Source: an uncultured Clostridia bacterium
GTDB taxonomy: Bacteria > Bacillota > Clostridia > Christensenellales > Borkfalkiaceae
DNA length: 7,874 bases
Direction: 5' to 3'
Assembly: GCA_959605945.1 (NCBI GenBank)
Contig: CAUHGY010000082.1
Coordinates: forward strand, 1 to 7,874
In this document: piece by piece, positions 1-6,499 of the stretch
How the letters are laid out: every line of letters begins with the position of its first letter
Numbering within the stretch: the first letter of the stretch is position 1
Program-made: the position numbers and the translations under genes
The notes under the pieces: model-generated
Told to the model about the DNA's origin: nothing
Seen by the model: the letters and a program-made list of their open reading frames with translations, nothing else
Database searches by the model: none

Positions 1-537
1 CTCGGGGGCGAGCATAACGTTTACAATTCGCTTTTTGCGATTGCCTCATCAAGATTACTCGGAGTGGGCAGCCGCGTCATAAGAGATGCTCTGATGAGTT
101 TTAAAGGCGTCAGGCACAGAGTGGAACTGATCTGTGAGAAAAACGGAATCAAATTTTTCAATGATTCAAAAGCTACGAATACGGCTTCGGCAATAAGTGC
201 GGTTAACGCGATGAAAGGAACTACAGTCATAATTTTAGGCGGCAGCGAAAAGGGAGAAAGTTATGACGGACTTTTCTTAAAATTAAAAAATTCGGGGGTG
301 CGGCATGCTGTTCTTACAGGCGCTTCGCGCTATCATATGCTTGAATCGGCTAACAGGAACGGGTTTTACGATGTGACTCTTACTTCGGATTTTGTGTGCG
401 CCGTAAAAATTGCCGCCATGTTGGCAAAAGAAGGCGATAACGTCCTTTTAAGTCCTGCATGCGCAAGTTTTGATAAGTTCGGTGGATATGAAGAACGCGG
501 CGAAGCATTCGCTAAAATCGTGGAGGAACTTTCTTGA
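1..537 (+). CDS. murD: UDP-N-acetylmuramoylalanine--D-glutamate ligase (MurD), 3' part
   Basis: MurD is the cytoplasmic ATP-dependent ligase that adds D-glutamate to UDP-MurNAc-L-Ala in peptidoglycan precursor synthesis. The frame is open from the first base, so the gene starts outside the window and only the last 178 residues are seen. They begin in the late central domain (GGEHNVYNSLFAIA, like the family GxHNxxN segment). They then show FKGVRHRVE and NDSKATN, the Mur-ligase lysine/substrate region, followed by ILGGSEKG and the C-terminal LLSPACASFDKF...ERG, which is diagnostic of MurD. The GTG at position 64 is internal and is not a start. The stop TGA overlaps the TTG start of ftsW by four bases, and the last codons hold the ftsW ribosome-binding site, so the two genes are probably translationally coupled. 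The visible part shows no damage. Confidence 0.97.
   Translation, partial: LGGEHNVYNSLFAIASSRLLGVGSRVIRDALMSFKGVRHRVELICEKNGIKFFNDSKATNTASAISAVNAMKGTTVIILGGSEKGESYDGLFLKLKNSGVRHAVLTGASRYHMLESANRNGFYDVTLTSDFVCAVKIAAMLAKEGDNVLLSPACASFDKFGGYEERGEAFAKIVEELS
522..526 (+). promoter_or_regulatory. Ribosome-binding site of ftsW, inside murD
   Basis: GGAGG lies 7 bases before the TTG at 534, inside the last codons of murD. It fixes TTG 534 as the ftsW start. The TTGA overlap with the murD stop suggests coupled translation. Confidence 0.8.
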
Positions 538-1655
538 AAAACACGATTAAGAGCTATGCGGTAAAACCGCACGGGGATTTTCTTCTGATTGCGGCCGTGA
601 TTATTCTTGCAGTTACGGGAACGGTTTTTATATATTCTGCAAGCAATTATTCCGCAAGCGCGACTTATAACGATGCGTTTTATTTTGTCAAAAAACAGGT
701 GATAGGCATCGTTTTGGGCATAGTGGCGATGGTGGCAACATCGCTTTTCGATTATAGAAAACTTGCAAAATTCAATATACCGATCGCGATAATTTCTCTT
801 GTTCTTCTTTCTTTGGTGTTCGTTCCTGGTGTCGGCGTGGAAAATTACGGGGCCAAGAGATGGATCGGTTTCGGATCGTTCACTATACAACCGTCTGAAA
901 TTGCTAAATTTTCTCTGATATTATTTTCGGCGACATACGTATCCGCTCATCCCGAAAAACCGAAAACTTTTTTGGGGATCCTTCCCATTCTCGCGTTCGG
1001 GCTGACTGTTTGCGTGCTTATTATTTTGGAACCTAATATGTCGATAACCGTATGCGTCGCTTTGCTTATGATGACAATGCTTTTTGCAGCCGGGATGAAA
1101 ATCAAACATATTGCTCTTATGATCGTGCCGGCATTTGCTCTCGGAGTATTACTGATCATAATAGAGCCTTACAGACTGAACAGACTGGCAGCGTTTCTGA
1201 ATCCGTGGTCAAGTCCGAAAGGGGAAGGCTATCAGTTGCTGCAATCGCTTTATGCTCTCGGGTCGGGCGGGTGGTTTGGCGTCGGATTGTTCAATTCCCG
1301 TCAAAAATATGCATTTCTTCCTTTTGCGGAATCGGATTTTATTCTTTCGGTAATAGGCGAAGAGATCGGTTTCGTAGGATTGGTTGTTTTTTTCGCTCTT
1401 CTCGGATTTATAATTTACAGAGGATTGAAAACAGCGTCAAAAGCGAAAGATATTTTCGGGTTTATGCTTGCGGTAGGAATAACTATGATTTTCGGAATAC
1501 AAACGGTTATTAACGCACTTGTGGTAACCGGAAGCATTCCGCCGACCGGATTGCCTCTCCCGCTTGTGTCCAGCGGCAATACCTCTATCATAATTTTTAT
1601 GGCAGAAATGGGCATACTTTACAATATATCCAAACAGGGGAGTTTAACTTTTTAA
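534..1655 (+). CDS. ftsW: SEDS-family peptidoglycan polymerase FtsW (SpoVE/FtsW type)
   Basis: FtsW is the multi-pass SEDS glycosyltransferase that polymerises lipid II at the division septum with a partner class B penicillin-binding protein. The 373-residue product is of family-typical length, and its hydrophobic segments start at about residue 16. Family motifs are PSEIAKF (120-126), EPNMS (166-170), the NPW...GEGYQLLQSLYALGSGG stretch (223-246), NSRQK (254-258) and SDFILSVIGEE (267-277). D268 matches the catalytic aspartate known in FtsW and RodA. The late loop reads LPLVSSGNTS (342-351), where most relatives have LPF(I/V)SYGG(S/T)S, so a usually conserved tyrosine and glycine are changed. 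The start is TTG, chosen because GGAGG lies 7 bases upstream. FtsW is favoured over RodA by its position between murD and ftsQ-ftsA-ftsZ. A sporulation-specific SpoVE role cannot be excluded. Confidence 0.94.
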   Translation: MKNTIKSYAVKPHGDFLLIAAVIILAVTGTVFIYSASNYSASATYNDAFYFVKKQVIGIVLGIVAMVATSLFDYRKLAKFNIPIAIISLVLLSLVFVPGVGVENYGAKRWIGFGSFTIQPSEIAKFSLILFSATYVSAHPEKPKTFLGILPILAFGLTVCVLIILEPNMSITVCVALLMMTMLFAAGMKIKHIALMIVPAFALGVLLIIIEPYRLNRLAAFLNPWSSPKGEGYQLLQSLYALGSGGWFGVGLFNSRQKYAFLPFAESDFILSVIGEEIGFVGLVVFFALLGFIIYRGLKTASKAKDIFGFMLAVGITMIFGIQTVINALVVTGSIPPTGLPLPLVSSGNTSIIIFMAEMGILYNISKQGSLTF

Positions 1656-1703
1656 AGAATTTTTCCATAAGATAGTATATCGATATGCGACAGGGAGAAA
1701 GAT

Positions 1704-2954
1704 ATGGGAAAGTTCGTTATTGCGGGAGGGAACAGTTTAGAGGGTAAAATCGAATGCGAAAGTGCCAAAAATGCCGTATTGCCCATACTTGCGGGGTCTA
1801 TTTTAACCGACGAAGAAGTGGTGATAGAAAATTGCCCGAAAATAAAAGATGTTTTGAGTATGCTGAAAATTCTCGATTCTCTCGGCGTAAAATCGCGTTT
1901 TGAGAACGGGAATGCAATCTTATGCGCTTCCGGAATAAACGGCAGCCGAATCAGCTCTGCTTTGACAAAAGAGCTCCGTTCGTCTGTGTTTATGCTGGGA
2001 GCGCTTGTTTCGCGCATGAAAAAAGCTTCAATATCTTATCCCGGGGGATGCGATATAGGATTAAGGCCGGTAGACATACATATTTCTGCTTTAAAAAGCA
2101 TCGGCGTTTCGATAGAAGAAACAGGCGGTGAGATTTTGTGCGATGCGGAAAACGTAAAAGGCTGTGAAATTTATCTTGATTTCCCGTCAGTCGGAGCAAC
2201 CGAAAATATTATGCTTGCATCGGTTTTTGCGGAAGGCGAAACCATAATAAAAAATGCGGCAAAAGAGCCCGAAATAGCCGATCTTATGCAATTTTTGCAA
2301 AAAATGGGGGCAAATATAACCGGAGGAGGTACCGATACGGTCAGAATAATCGGTGTGAAAAGACTGCACGGTACTTGCTATAAACCGATCCCGGACAGGA
2401 TAGAGGCGGGCACATACTTGATTGCTGCGGCAATCACCGGCGGAAAATTGGAAATAAATAACTGTAAACCCGAAAATATTTTCTCGCTTCTGCATAAACT
2501 TCGCAATAACAGTTGTAAAATCAAAGTAAAAAATGATATAATATACATAAAAGGCGGGCAGGTAAAAAAAGCTTTCAATATAGATACCAGCCCGTATCCC
2601 GGTTTTCCCACAGATCTTCAGGCCCAGTGCATGTCGCTTGCTACGGTGTCTCAGGGGACGTCTCTCATCACTGAAAATATTTTTGAAACACGTTTCCGTC
2701 ACGCGGCGGAACTTAAAAAAATGGGTGCAGACATAAGCATAAGAGGAAAGACCGCTATCGTTACCGGCGTAAGCAGGTTGCACGGCACTGACGTATATGC
2801 CGAAGATCTTCGCGGCGGCGCCGCTCTTGTTCTCGCGGCACTGCAGGCGGAAGGCATAACTCAGGTAAACGGCGTCAAACACATAGAACGCGGCTATGCC
2901 GATATGGATCTAAAACTTTCTTCGCTCGGCGCAGACATTAAAAAGCTCGAATAA
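1704..2954 (+). CDS. murA: UDP-N-acetylglucosamine 1-carboxyvinyltransferase (MurA)
   Basis: MurA transfers enolpyruvate from phosphoenolpyruvate to UDP-GlcNAc, the committed cytoplasmic step of peptidoglycan synthesis and the target of fosfomycin. The 416-residue product has the family length and both halves of the inside-out alpha/beta barrel. Residues matching known active-site positions are K22-N23 (AKNAVLP), R92 (LRSSVFMLG), C116 in the loop PGGCDIGLRP, D231 (PDRIEAGTY), D304 (PGFPTDLQAQ), the DLRGGAALVLAA segment and ERGY near the C-terminus. Cysteine rather than aspartate in the loop predicts a fosfomycin-sensitive enzyme. AGGGAG at 1692-1697 lies 6 bases before the ATG. The gene follows ftsW after only 48 bases, where many Firmicutes carry murG. 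Clostridia often have murA in this cluster, so its presence is not odd. Whether a second murA exists elsewhere cannot be seen. Confidence 0.98.
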   Translation: MGKFVIAGGNSLEGKIECESAKNAVLPILAGSILTDEEVVIENCPKIKDVLSMLKILDSLGVKSRFENGNAILCASGINGSRISSALTKELRSSVFMLGALVSRMKKASISYPGGCDIGLRPVDIHISALKSIGVSIEETGGEILCDAENVKGCEIYLDFPSVGATENIMLASVFAEGETIIKNAAKEPEIADLMQFLQKMGANITGGGTDTVRIIGVKRLHGTCYKPIPDRIEAGTYLIAAAITGGKLEINNCKPENIFSLLHKLRNNSCKIKVKNDIIYIKGGQVKKAFNIDTSPYPGFPTDLQAQCMSLATVSQGTSLITENIFETRFRHAAELKKMGADISIRGKTAIVTGVSRLHGTDVYAEDLRGGAALVLAALQAEGITQVNGVKHIERGYADMDLKLSSLGADIKKLE

Positions 2955-2969
2955 AACACGGAAAAACTT

Positions 2970-3725
2970 ATGATGAAAAGCAAAAAAATACCGATTATAA
3001 TTTTAATAGCAGTCTTTGCTGCAGTTGTCGTTTGCGGTTTTTTTGTTCTGTTTACCGTAAAGCAGGTCAAGATTAATTTTTCCGTATCCGAAAGGACCGC
3101 AGAAGCTGCGGAGATAGACGAAAGTTTGTCTGAATTCGTCGGAAAAAATCTTTTGTTTTTCGACCTTTCCGCCATTGAAAAAAGCATGGAAAAATATCCT
3201 TATTTCGAACTTGTTTCCGCTAAAAAAATGTTTCCGAACGTTATAGAAATAGATCTTAAAGAAAGGCAGGAAGTGTATTTTTTCGATTATGACGGAAAGC
3301 CCTTCATAGCCAACGACGAAGGCCTGGTTCTTTCGGAAAACGCGTCTTTATCTAAAAGACTCATTAATCTTAAACTGGAAGGTTTGAATTTCACAAACGT
3401 CATTGTGGGAGAGACTGTCGAATGTGATTCGGACATGCTTTTTACGGCGTTTGAACTTGCCGAAAGCGTCAATCTTACCGATTGTATAAAGAATATGACG
3501 GTTATACATAACAATGAGCAGACAGACGTTGTTTTCGATACGTATACCGATGTCAAGATACGAATTCCTAAAATTGATGTCAGCGGAGAGGAAAAAGTTA
3601 TCAGAGCGTTTGATTTTTATGATAAAGAGAAAAGCGATTATATTAAGACTTCCAACGAAATAAGGGTGGACTTGCTTTACGACGGCACTTATCGCGTGGC
3701 GTGGGTCAGCGAAAACGGTCAATAA
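2970..3725 (+). CDS. ftsQ: Cell division protein FtsQ/DivIB
   Basis: FtsQ (DivIB in Gram-positives) is a bitopic membrane protein that joins FtsL and FtsB/DivIC and helps control septal wall synthesis. The 251-residue product has a very short cytoplasmic tail (MMKSKK), one transmembrane helix at about residues 7-29, then a POTRA-like domain (about 31-98) ending in the typical FPNVIEIDLKERQEVYFF run. A beta-rich domain follows (about 100-240, starting DGKPFIANDEG). The assignment rests on this architecture, the POTRA-end motif and the position between murA and ftsA-ftsZ, since FtsQ sequences vary widely. The ribosome-binding site is poor (CGGAAAAA ahead of two tandem ATG codons at 2970 and 2973), so either ATG may be used and coupling to murA, 15 bases upstream, is plausible. 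The gene ends 17 bases before the preferred ftsA start. Confidence 0.9.
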   Translation: MMKSKKIPIIILIAVFAAVVVCGFFVLFTVKQVKINFSVSERTAEAAEIDESLSEFVGKNLLFFDLSAIEKSMEKYPYFELVSAKKMFPNVIEIDLKERQEVYFFDYDGKPFIANDEGLVLSENASLSKRLINLKLEGLNFTNVIVGETVECDSDMLFTAFELAESVNLTDCIKNMTVIHNNEQTDVVFDTYTDVKIRIPKIDVSGEEKVIRAFDFYDKEKSDYIKTSNEIRVDLLYDGTYRVAWVSENGQ

Positions 3726-3742
3726 TTTTACGGGGTAATCCA

Positions 3743-4855
3743 ATGCGAAAGAAACAGGTTGCAGTCATCGATTTCGGATCTTCCGGGTTGACAGCTTTAA
3801 TCGGGGAAAGAGGAATAAACAAAACTTTTATCATTAAAAGCCGCCATTTTTATGAATACGACGGTTTTCAGGACGGTGTTTTTTTTGATTCGGGTAAACT
3901 TTCCATGATTTTAAAACAAATCTGTGAAGAAATTATGAAAAATTCTGCCAGATCCGTAGAGAGTCTGTATGTAGGGGTTCCCGCAGAGTTTACCGATGTG
4001 ATCGTCAAGGACAGTCAAATTTCTTTTTCTCGCAAAAAGAAAATACAGGAAGACGACATAGATTCGCTTTTTGACGCGGCATTTGTTCTTAAATCTCAAA
4101 AATATACGCTTATAAACAGATCGGCAATCGTTTATGAACTTGACGATGCAAGGCGTCTTGCAAATCCGGTAGGCGTTACCAGCGAAATTCTTAAAGGCAA
4201 ATTATCGTTTATTCTGTGTTCGAATTATTTTATTGAAACGGTAGAACCGGTCATAAGAAGTTCGGGAATTCAGCATGTTGAGTTTGTATCTTCGGCGCTT
4301 GCCGAAGCACTGTATCTCATAGATGCCGAAACTCGCGACAGAATTTCCGTCGTCTGCGACATCGGATATATAAGTACGGCATTTTTTATAATACAGGGGG
4401 ATGGCCTGCTGTTTCAACGGACTTTTGCTTACGGCGGAGGATTTATTACGGCGGCCCTTACGGAAAGGTTTGATCTTGAATTTCCGGTTGCAGAAAGTCT
4501 TAAACGGAAAATAAATTTAAGTTCTCGCCCCGTAAACGGTGCGTTCGATCTTGTCGCTTGCGATAACGGTGAATATTTTTCAAGCGACGACGTAAAAACC
4601 ACGGTATTAAAGAGCCTTGATATACTTTGCGAAAATATCGATAAAGCCTTGGATGAGTTCGGTTACAACGTCCCTGAATATGTGCCGCTTATGATAACCG
4701 GCGGAGGAATTGCGTATATACGCGGAGCAAAAGAACATGTTGCGGGCAGACTGGGAATGTCTGTTCGGGTGATAGCGCCTACGGTTCCGCTCATGGACAA
4801 GCCGGACGAGTCTTCTGTGCTTTCTCTTCTTGATCTGGCGCTTGAACAAAATTAA
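3743..4855 (+). CDS. ftsA: Divergent FtsA, actin-like division protein without visible membrane anchor
   Basis: FtsA is an actin-family ATPase that binds the FtsZ C-terminal peptide, tethers FtsZ polymers to the membrane and recruits later divisome proteins. The 370-residue product shows the family layout: phosphate-1 VAVIDFGSSGLTALIGE (6-22), YDGFQDGVFFD (39-49), an SHS2/1C domain (about 72-150, starting VESLYVGVPAEFT), phosphate-2 region ISVVCDIGYISTAFFI (201-216) and adenosine motif MITGGGIAYIRG (317-328). Two things are odd. The phosphate-2 loop, usually DIGGGT, reads DIGYIS. The protein also stops at LDLALEQN, right after the last actin-fold helix, without the linker and amphipathic helix that anchor typical FtsA of about 420 residues. 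ATG 3743 with upstream GGGGT is preferred over GTG 3701, which would overlap ftsQ and put 14 poorly conserved residues before the fold. A PilM-like relative is possible, but the location favours FtsA. Confidence 0.86.
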   Translation: MRKKQVAVIDFGSSGLTALIGERGINKTFIIKSRHFYEYDGFQDGVFFDSGKLSMILKQICEEIMKNSARSVESLYVGVPAEFTDVIVKDSQISFSRKKKIQEDDIDSLFDAAFVLKSQKYTLINRSAIVYELDDARRLANPVGVTSEILKGKLSFILCSNYFIETVEPVIRSSGIQHVEFVSSALAEALYLIDAETRDRISVVCDIGYISTAFFIIQGDGLLFQRTFAYGGGFITAALTERFDLEFPVAESLKRKINLSSRPVNGAFDLVACDNGEYFSSDDVKTTVLKSLDILCENIDKALDEFGYNVPEYVPLMITGGGIAYIRGAKEHVAGRLGMSVRVIAPTVPLMDKPDESSVLSLLDLALEQN

Positions 4856-4900
4856 AAGATCATAACAATACCGTTTTGATTATATAGAAAAGTTTTATTC

Positions 4901-4905
4901 GGAGG
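4901..4905 (+). promoter_or_regulatory. Strong ribosome-binding site of ftsZ
   Basis: A perfect GGAGG lies 11 bases before the ATG at 4917. It is the strongest site in the operon, in keeping with the high FtsZ dosage cells need. The 61-base gap before ftsZ is the longest in the operon, but I see no convincing -35/-10 pair in it. Confidence 0.75.
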
Positions 4906-4916
4906 TAAAAATCATT

Positions 4917-6158
4917 ATGTACGGAGAGGAAAATTTTAGAGTGAGTTCTGCGGTTATAAAAGTTATGGGCGTTGGCGGCGGCGGTTGTAACGCTGTGAAC
5001 AGTATGATTGATTCAAACGTCAACAGCGCAGAGTTTATTGCTGTTAATACAGATAATCAGGCTTTGCTTCTTTCTCGCGCAAGCACTCGTATTCAGATAG
5101 GAGAGAAACTCACCAAAGGATTGGGGGCGGGCAGCAATCCCGATGTCGGAGAAGCCGCTGCTGAAGAAACAAAAGATGAAATCGAGAAAGTTTTGCATGG
5201 TACGGATTTATTGTTTATAGCTGCCGGAATGGGTGGCGGCACAGGGACCGGAGCGGCTTCCGTGATTGCGAGAATAGCGCGCGAACTCGGTATTTTGACA
5301 GTAGCTGTGGTTACAAGACCGTTTTCTTTCGAGGGGCGCGTACGTAACGAAAATGCTAACAAGGGTATTGTCAATTTAAGAAAATATGTAGACACGCTTG
5401 TAATTATTCCCAATGACAAGTTGCTGCAATCTCTTCCAGCACAGGTCAGTATGATAGATGCATTCAGAGTTGCCGACGATATGTTAAAACAGGGTATAAT
5501 AGGCATAGTCGATCTTATCGCTACGCCATCGCTCATCAATCTTGATTTTGCCGACGTAAATACCGTTATGCGGAATCAAGGGCTGGCGCATATGGGGATC
5601 GGAAGAGCAAAGGGAGAAAACAGAGTCATAGAATCGGTAAGACAGGCGGTGTCGAGTCCGCTGCTTGAAACAACTATTGAGGGAGCAAGGTCGGTTATAC
5701 TTAACGTCACCGGAGGAAAAGACCTTATGCTTGGCGAAGTAAATGAGGCAGCTGAGTTGGTACAGGGTATAATAGACGCGTCTGCAAATATAATATTCGG
5801 CGCTACTATTGATGAAGAAATGTCCGACGAGGTTAAAATAACGGTTATAGCCACAGGCTTTAATATGGGGGCCGGAGAAGAAAAGGAAGACACAGTTGCC
5901 GTAAAACCCGCAATACAATTTAAAAACCCCGCTCCGAAAACACAGGAGAGCGCTGTTCCGCCGCTTCTCCGAGAGATAGAAGAGGAAGAAAAAAAAGCTT
6001 CGGCCAACGTTGCAAGACCGGCGGAACCCGTTACCGAAACAGCTGCAAAACCTGTCGAACCGCCGCAACCGGTCGCTCCGATGAGGCCGCCGGTGCAGGA
6101 AGAGGACAGGCGCGGCAAAGAACTTCCCGCATTTATGAGAAAACTTTTCAAAAAATGA
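4917..6158 (+). CDS. ftsZ: Cell division GTPase FtsZ
   Basis: FtsZ is the tubulin-like GTPase that forms the cytoplasmic Z ring. The 413-residue product carries the nucleotide loop MGVGGGGCNAVNSM (17-30), the tubulin signature AGMGGGTGTGA (103-113), TRPFSFEG (133-140), and the catalytic T7 loop NLDFADV (208-214) that completes the neighbouring subunit's active site. The globular domain ends near residue 325. A charged and proline-rich, probably disordered linker follows to about residue 397, then the conserved tail peptide GKELPAFMRKLFKK. That tail is the binding site for FtsA, SepF, EzrA and similar tethers, and it ends in a basic patch. Every catalytic element is present. It is the last gene of the operon, followed 10 bases later by a hairpin terminator. 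The ATG is set by GGAGG upstream. Confidence 0.99.
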   Translation: MYGEENFRVSSAVIKVMGVGGGGCNAVNSMIDSNVNSAEFIAVNTDNQALLLSRASTRIQIGEKLTKGLGAGSNPDVGEAAAEETKDEIEKVLHGTDLLFIAAGMGGGTGTGAASVIARIARELGILTVAVVTRPFSFEGRVRNENANKGIVNLRKYVDTLVIIPNDKLLQSLPAQVSMIDAFRVADDMLKQGIIGIVDLIATPSLINLDFADVNTVMRNQGLAHMGIGRAKGENRVIESVRQAVSSPLLETTIEGARSVILNVTGGKDLMLGEVNEAAELVQGIIDASANIIFGATIDEEMSDEVKITVIATGFNMGAGEEKEDTVAVKPAIQFKNPAPKTQESAVPPLLREIEEEEKKASANVARPAEPVTETAAKPVEPPQPVAPMRPPVQEEDRRGKELPAFMRKLFKK

Positions 6159-6168
6159 TTTTTTGTGG

Positions 6169-6195
6169 AAAAAAGCCGTTTAACGACGGCTTTTT
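6169..6195 (+). terminator. Rho-independent terminator after ftsZ
   Basis: GCCGT (6175-6179) pairs with ACGGC (6186-6190) around a short loop. A run of A precedes the stem and TTTTT follows it, so the stem can extend by A-T pairs and work on both strands. It starts 10 bases after the ftsZ stop and closes the division operon. Confidence 0.85.
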
Positions 6196-6270
6196 ACATG
6201 ACATTTAATAAGAACGATAAATTAAAATTTCGGGAATTTGCGGCAATGAAATGTGTTTTGCATTTTAAAT

Positions 6271-6310
6271 AAAATAAAAATAAAGACTTATCTCAGCGAT
6301 AAGTCTTTAT
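6271..6310 (-). terminator. Terminator of tRNA-Pro
   Basis: A perfect 13-bp inverted repeat (6280-6292 with 6298-6310) encloses a 5-base loop. Read on the minus strand it is followed by a T-rich run (complement of 6271-6280). It starts one base after the CCA end of the tRNA, so it should both stop transcription and mark the 3' trailer. The tract of A on the left makes it directional, serving the minus strand. Confidence 0.8.
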
Positions 6311-6311
6311 C

Positions 6312-6387
6312 TGGTCGGAGTAGCGAGACTTGAACTCACGGCCTCTTGCCCCCCAGACAAGCGCGCTACCAACTGCGCCATACCCCG
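6312..6387 (-). tRNA. tRNA-Pro (anticodon GGG), CCA encoded
   Basis: Read on the minus strand the 76 bases fold as a full cloverleaf. The acceptor stem is CGGGGTA with TACTCCG (one G-U pair), then discriminator A73 and an encoded CCA. The D arm contains AGTTGGTA. The anticodon arm is CTTGT-CTGGGGG-GCAAG with anticodon GGG followed by G37. The T arm is GTGAG-TTCAAGT-CTCGC. GGG reads the proline codons CCC and CCU. C1-G72 and A73 are the usual identity elements of bacterial tRNA-Pro. The gene lies on the strand opposite to ftsZ and trmB and has its own promoter and terminator, so it is a single-gene unit. Confidence 0.97.
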
Positions 6388-6397
6388 AACGCATTAT

Positions 6398-6426
6398 ATT
6401 ATAGCAAAACTTTTTATATTTTGCAA
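6398..6426 (-). promoter_or_regulatory. Sigma-70 type promoter of tRNA-Pro
   Basis: On the minus strand a perfect -10 TATAAT (6403 to 6398) lies 17 bases from a -35 TTGCAA (6426 to 6421, four of six consensus bases). The expected transcription start is near 6391, a few bases before the mature tRNA 5' end at 6387. A second TATAAT overlaps one step downstream (6398 to 6393). Spacing, -10 match and placement all fit a strong housekeeping tRNA promoter. Confidence 0.85.
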
Positions 6427-6499
6427 CAGTTTTTAAATAAAATGTCGCTTGCAATTAAAAAAATAATATCAAAATATATTACATTTTCAGAGGTAAATT

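Noticed and set aside
2187..2882. Minus-strand open frame of 231 codons inside murA
   Set aside because: It lies fully antisense to an intact murA with all catalytic residues, has no family look or ribosome-binding site, and follows from the codon pattern of murA.
3701..3742. Upstream GTG start for ftsA
   Set aside because: It would overlap ftsQ by 25 bases and add a non-conserved leader before the actin fold. ATG 3743 has a usable GGGGT and the expected spacing.
4870..4900. Internal promoter just before ftsZ
   Set aside because: TATATA and TTGATT-like boxes are present but no pair has acceptable spacing. AT-rich DNA gives such matches by chance.
5484..6151. Long minus-strand open frames within ftsZ (191 and 194 codons)
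   Set aside because: They are antisense to the C-terminal half of ftsZ, rich in serine and cysteine or low-complexity residues, and have no recognisable domain.
6196..6270. Small hairpins between the ftsZ terminator and the tRNA terminator
   Set aside because: AAATT/AATTT and AAATG/CATTT stems are short and all or nearly all A-T, as expected by chance in this composition.
6444..6480. Promoter for trmB
   Set aside because: TTGCAA at 6449 and TATATT at 6475 are 20 bases apart, too far for a normal sigma-70 promoter, and other pairings are worse.
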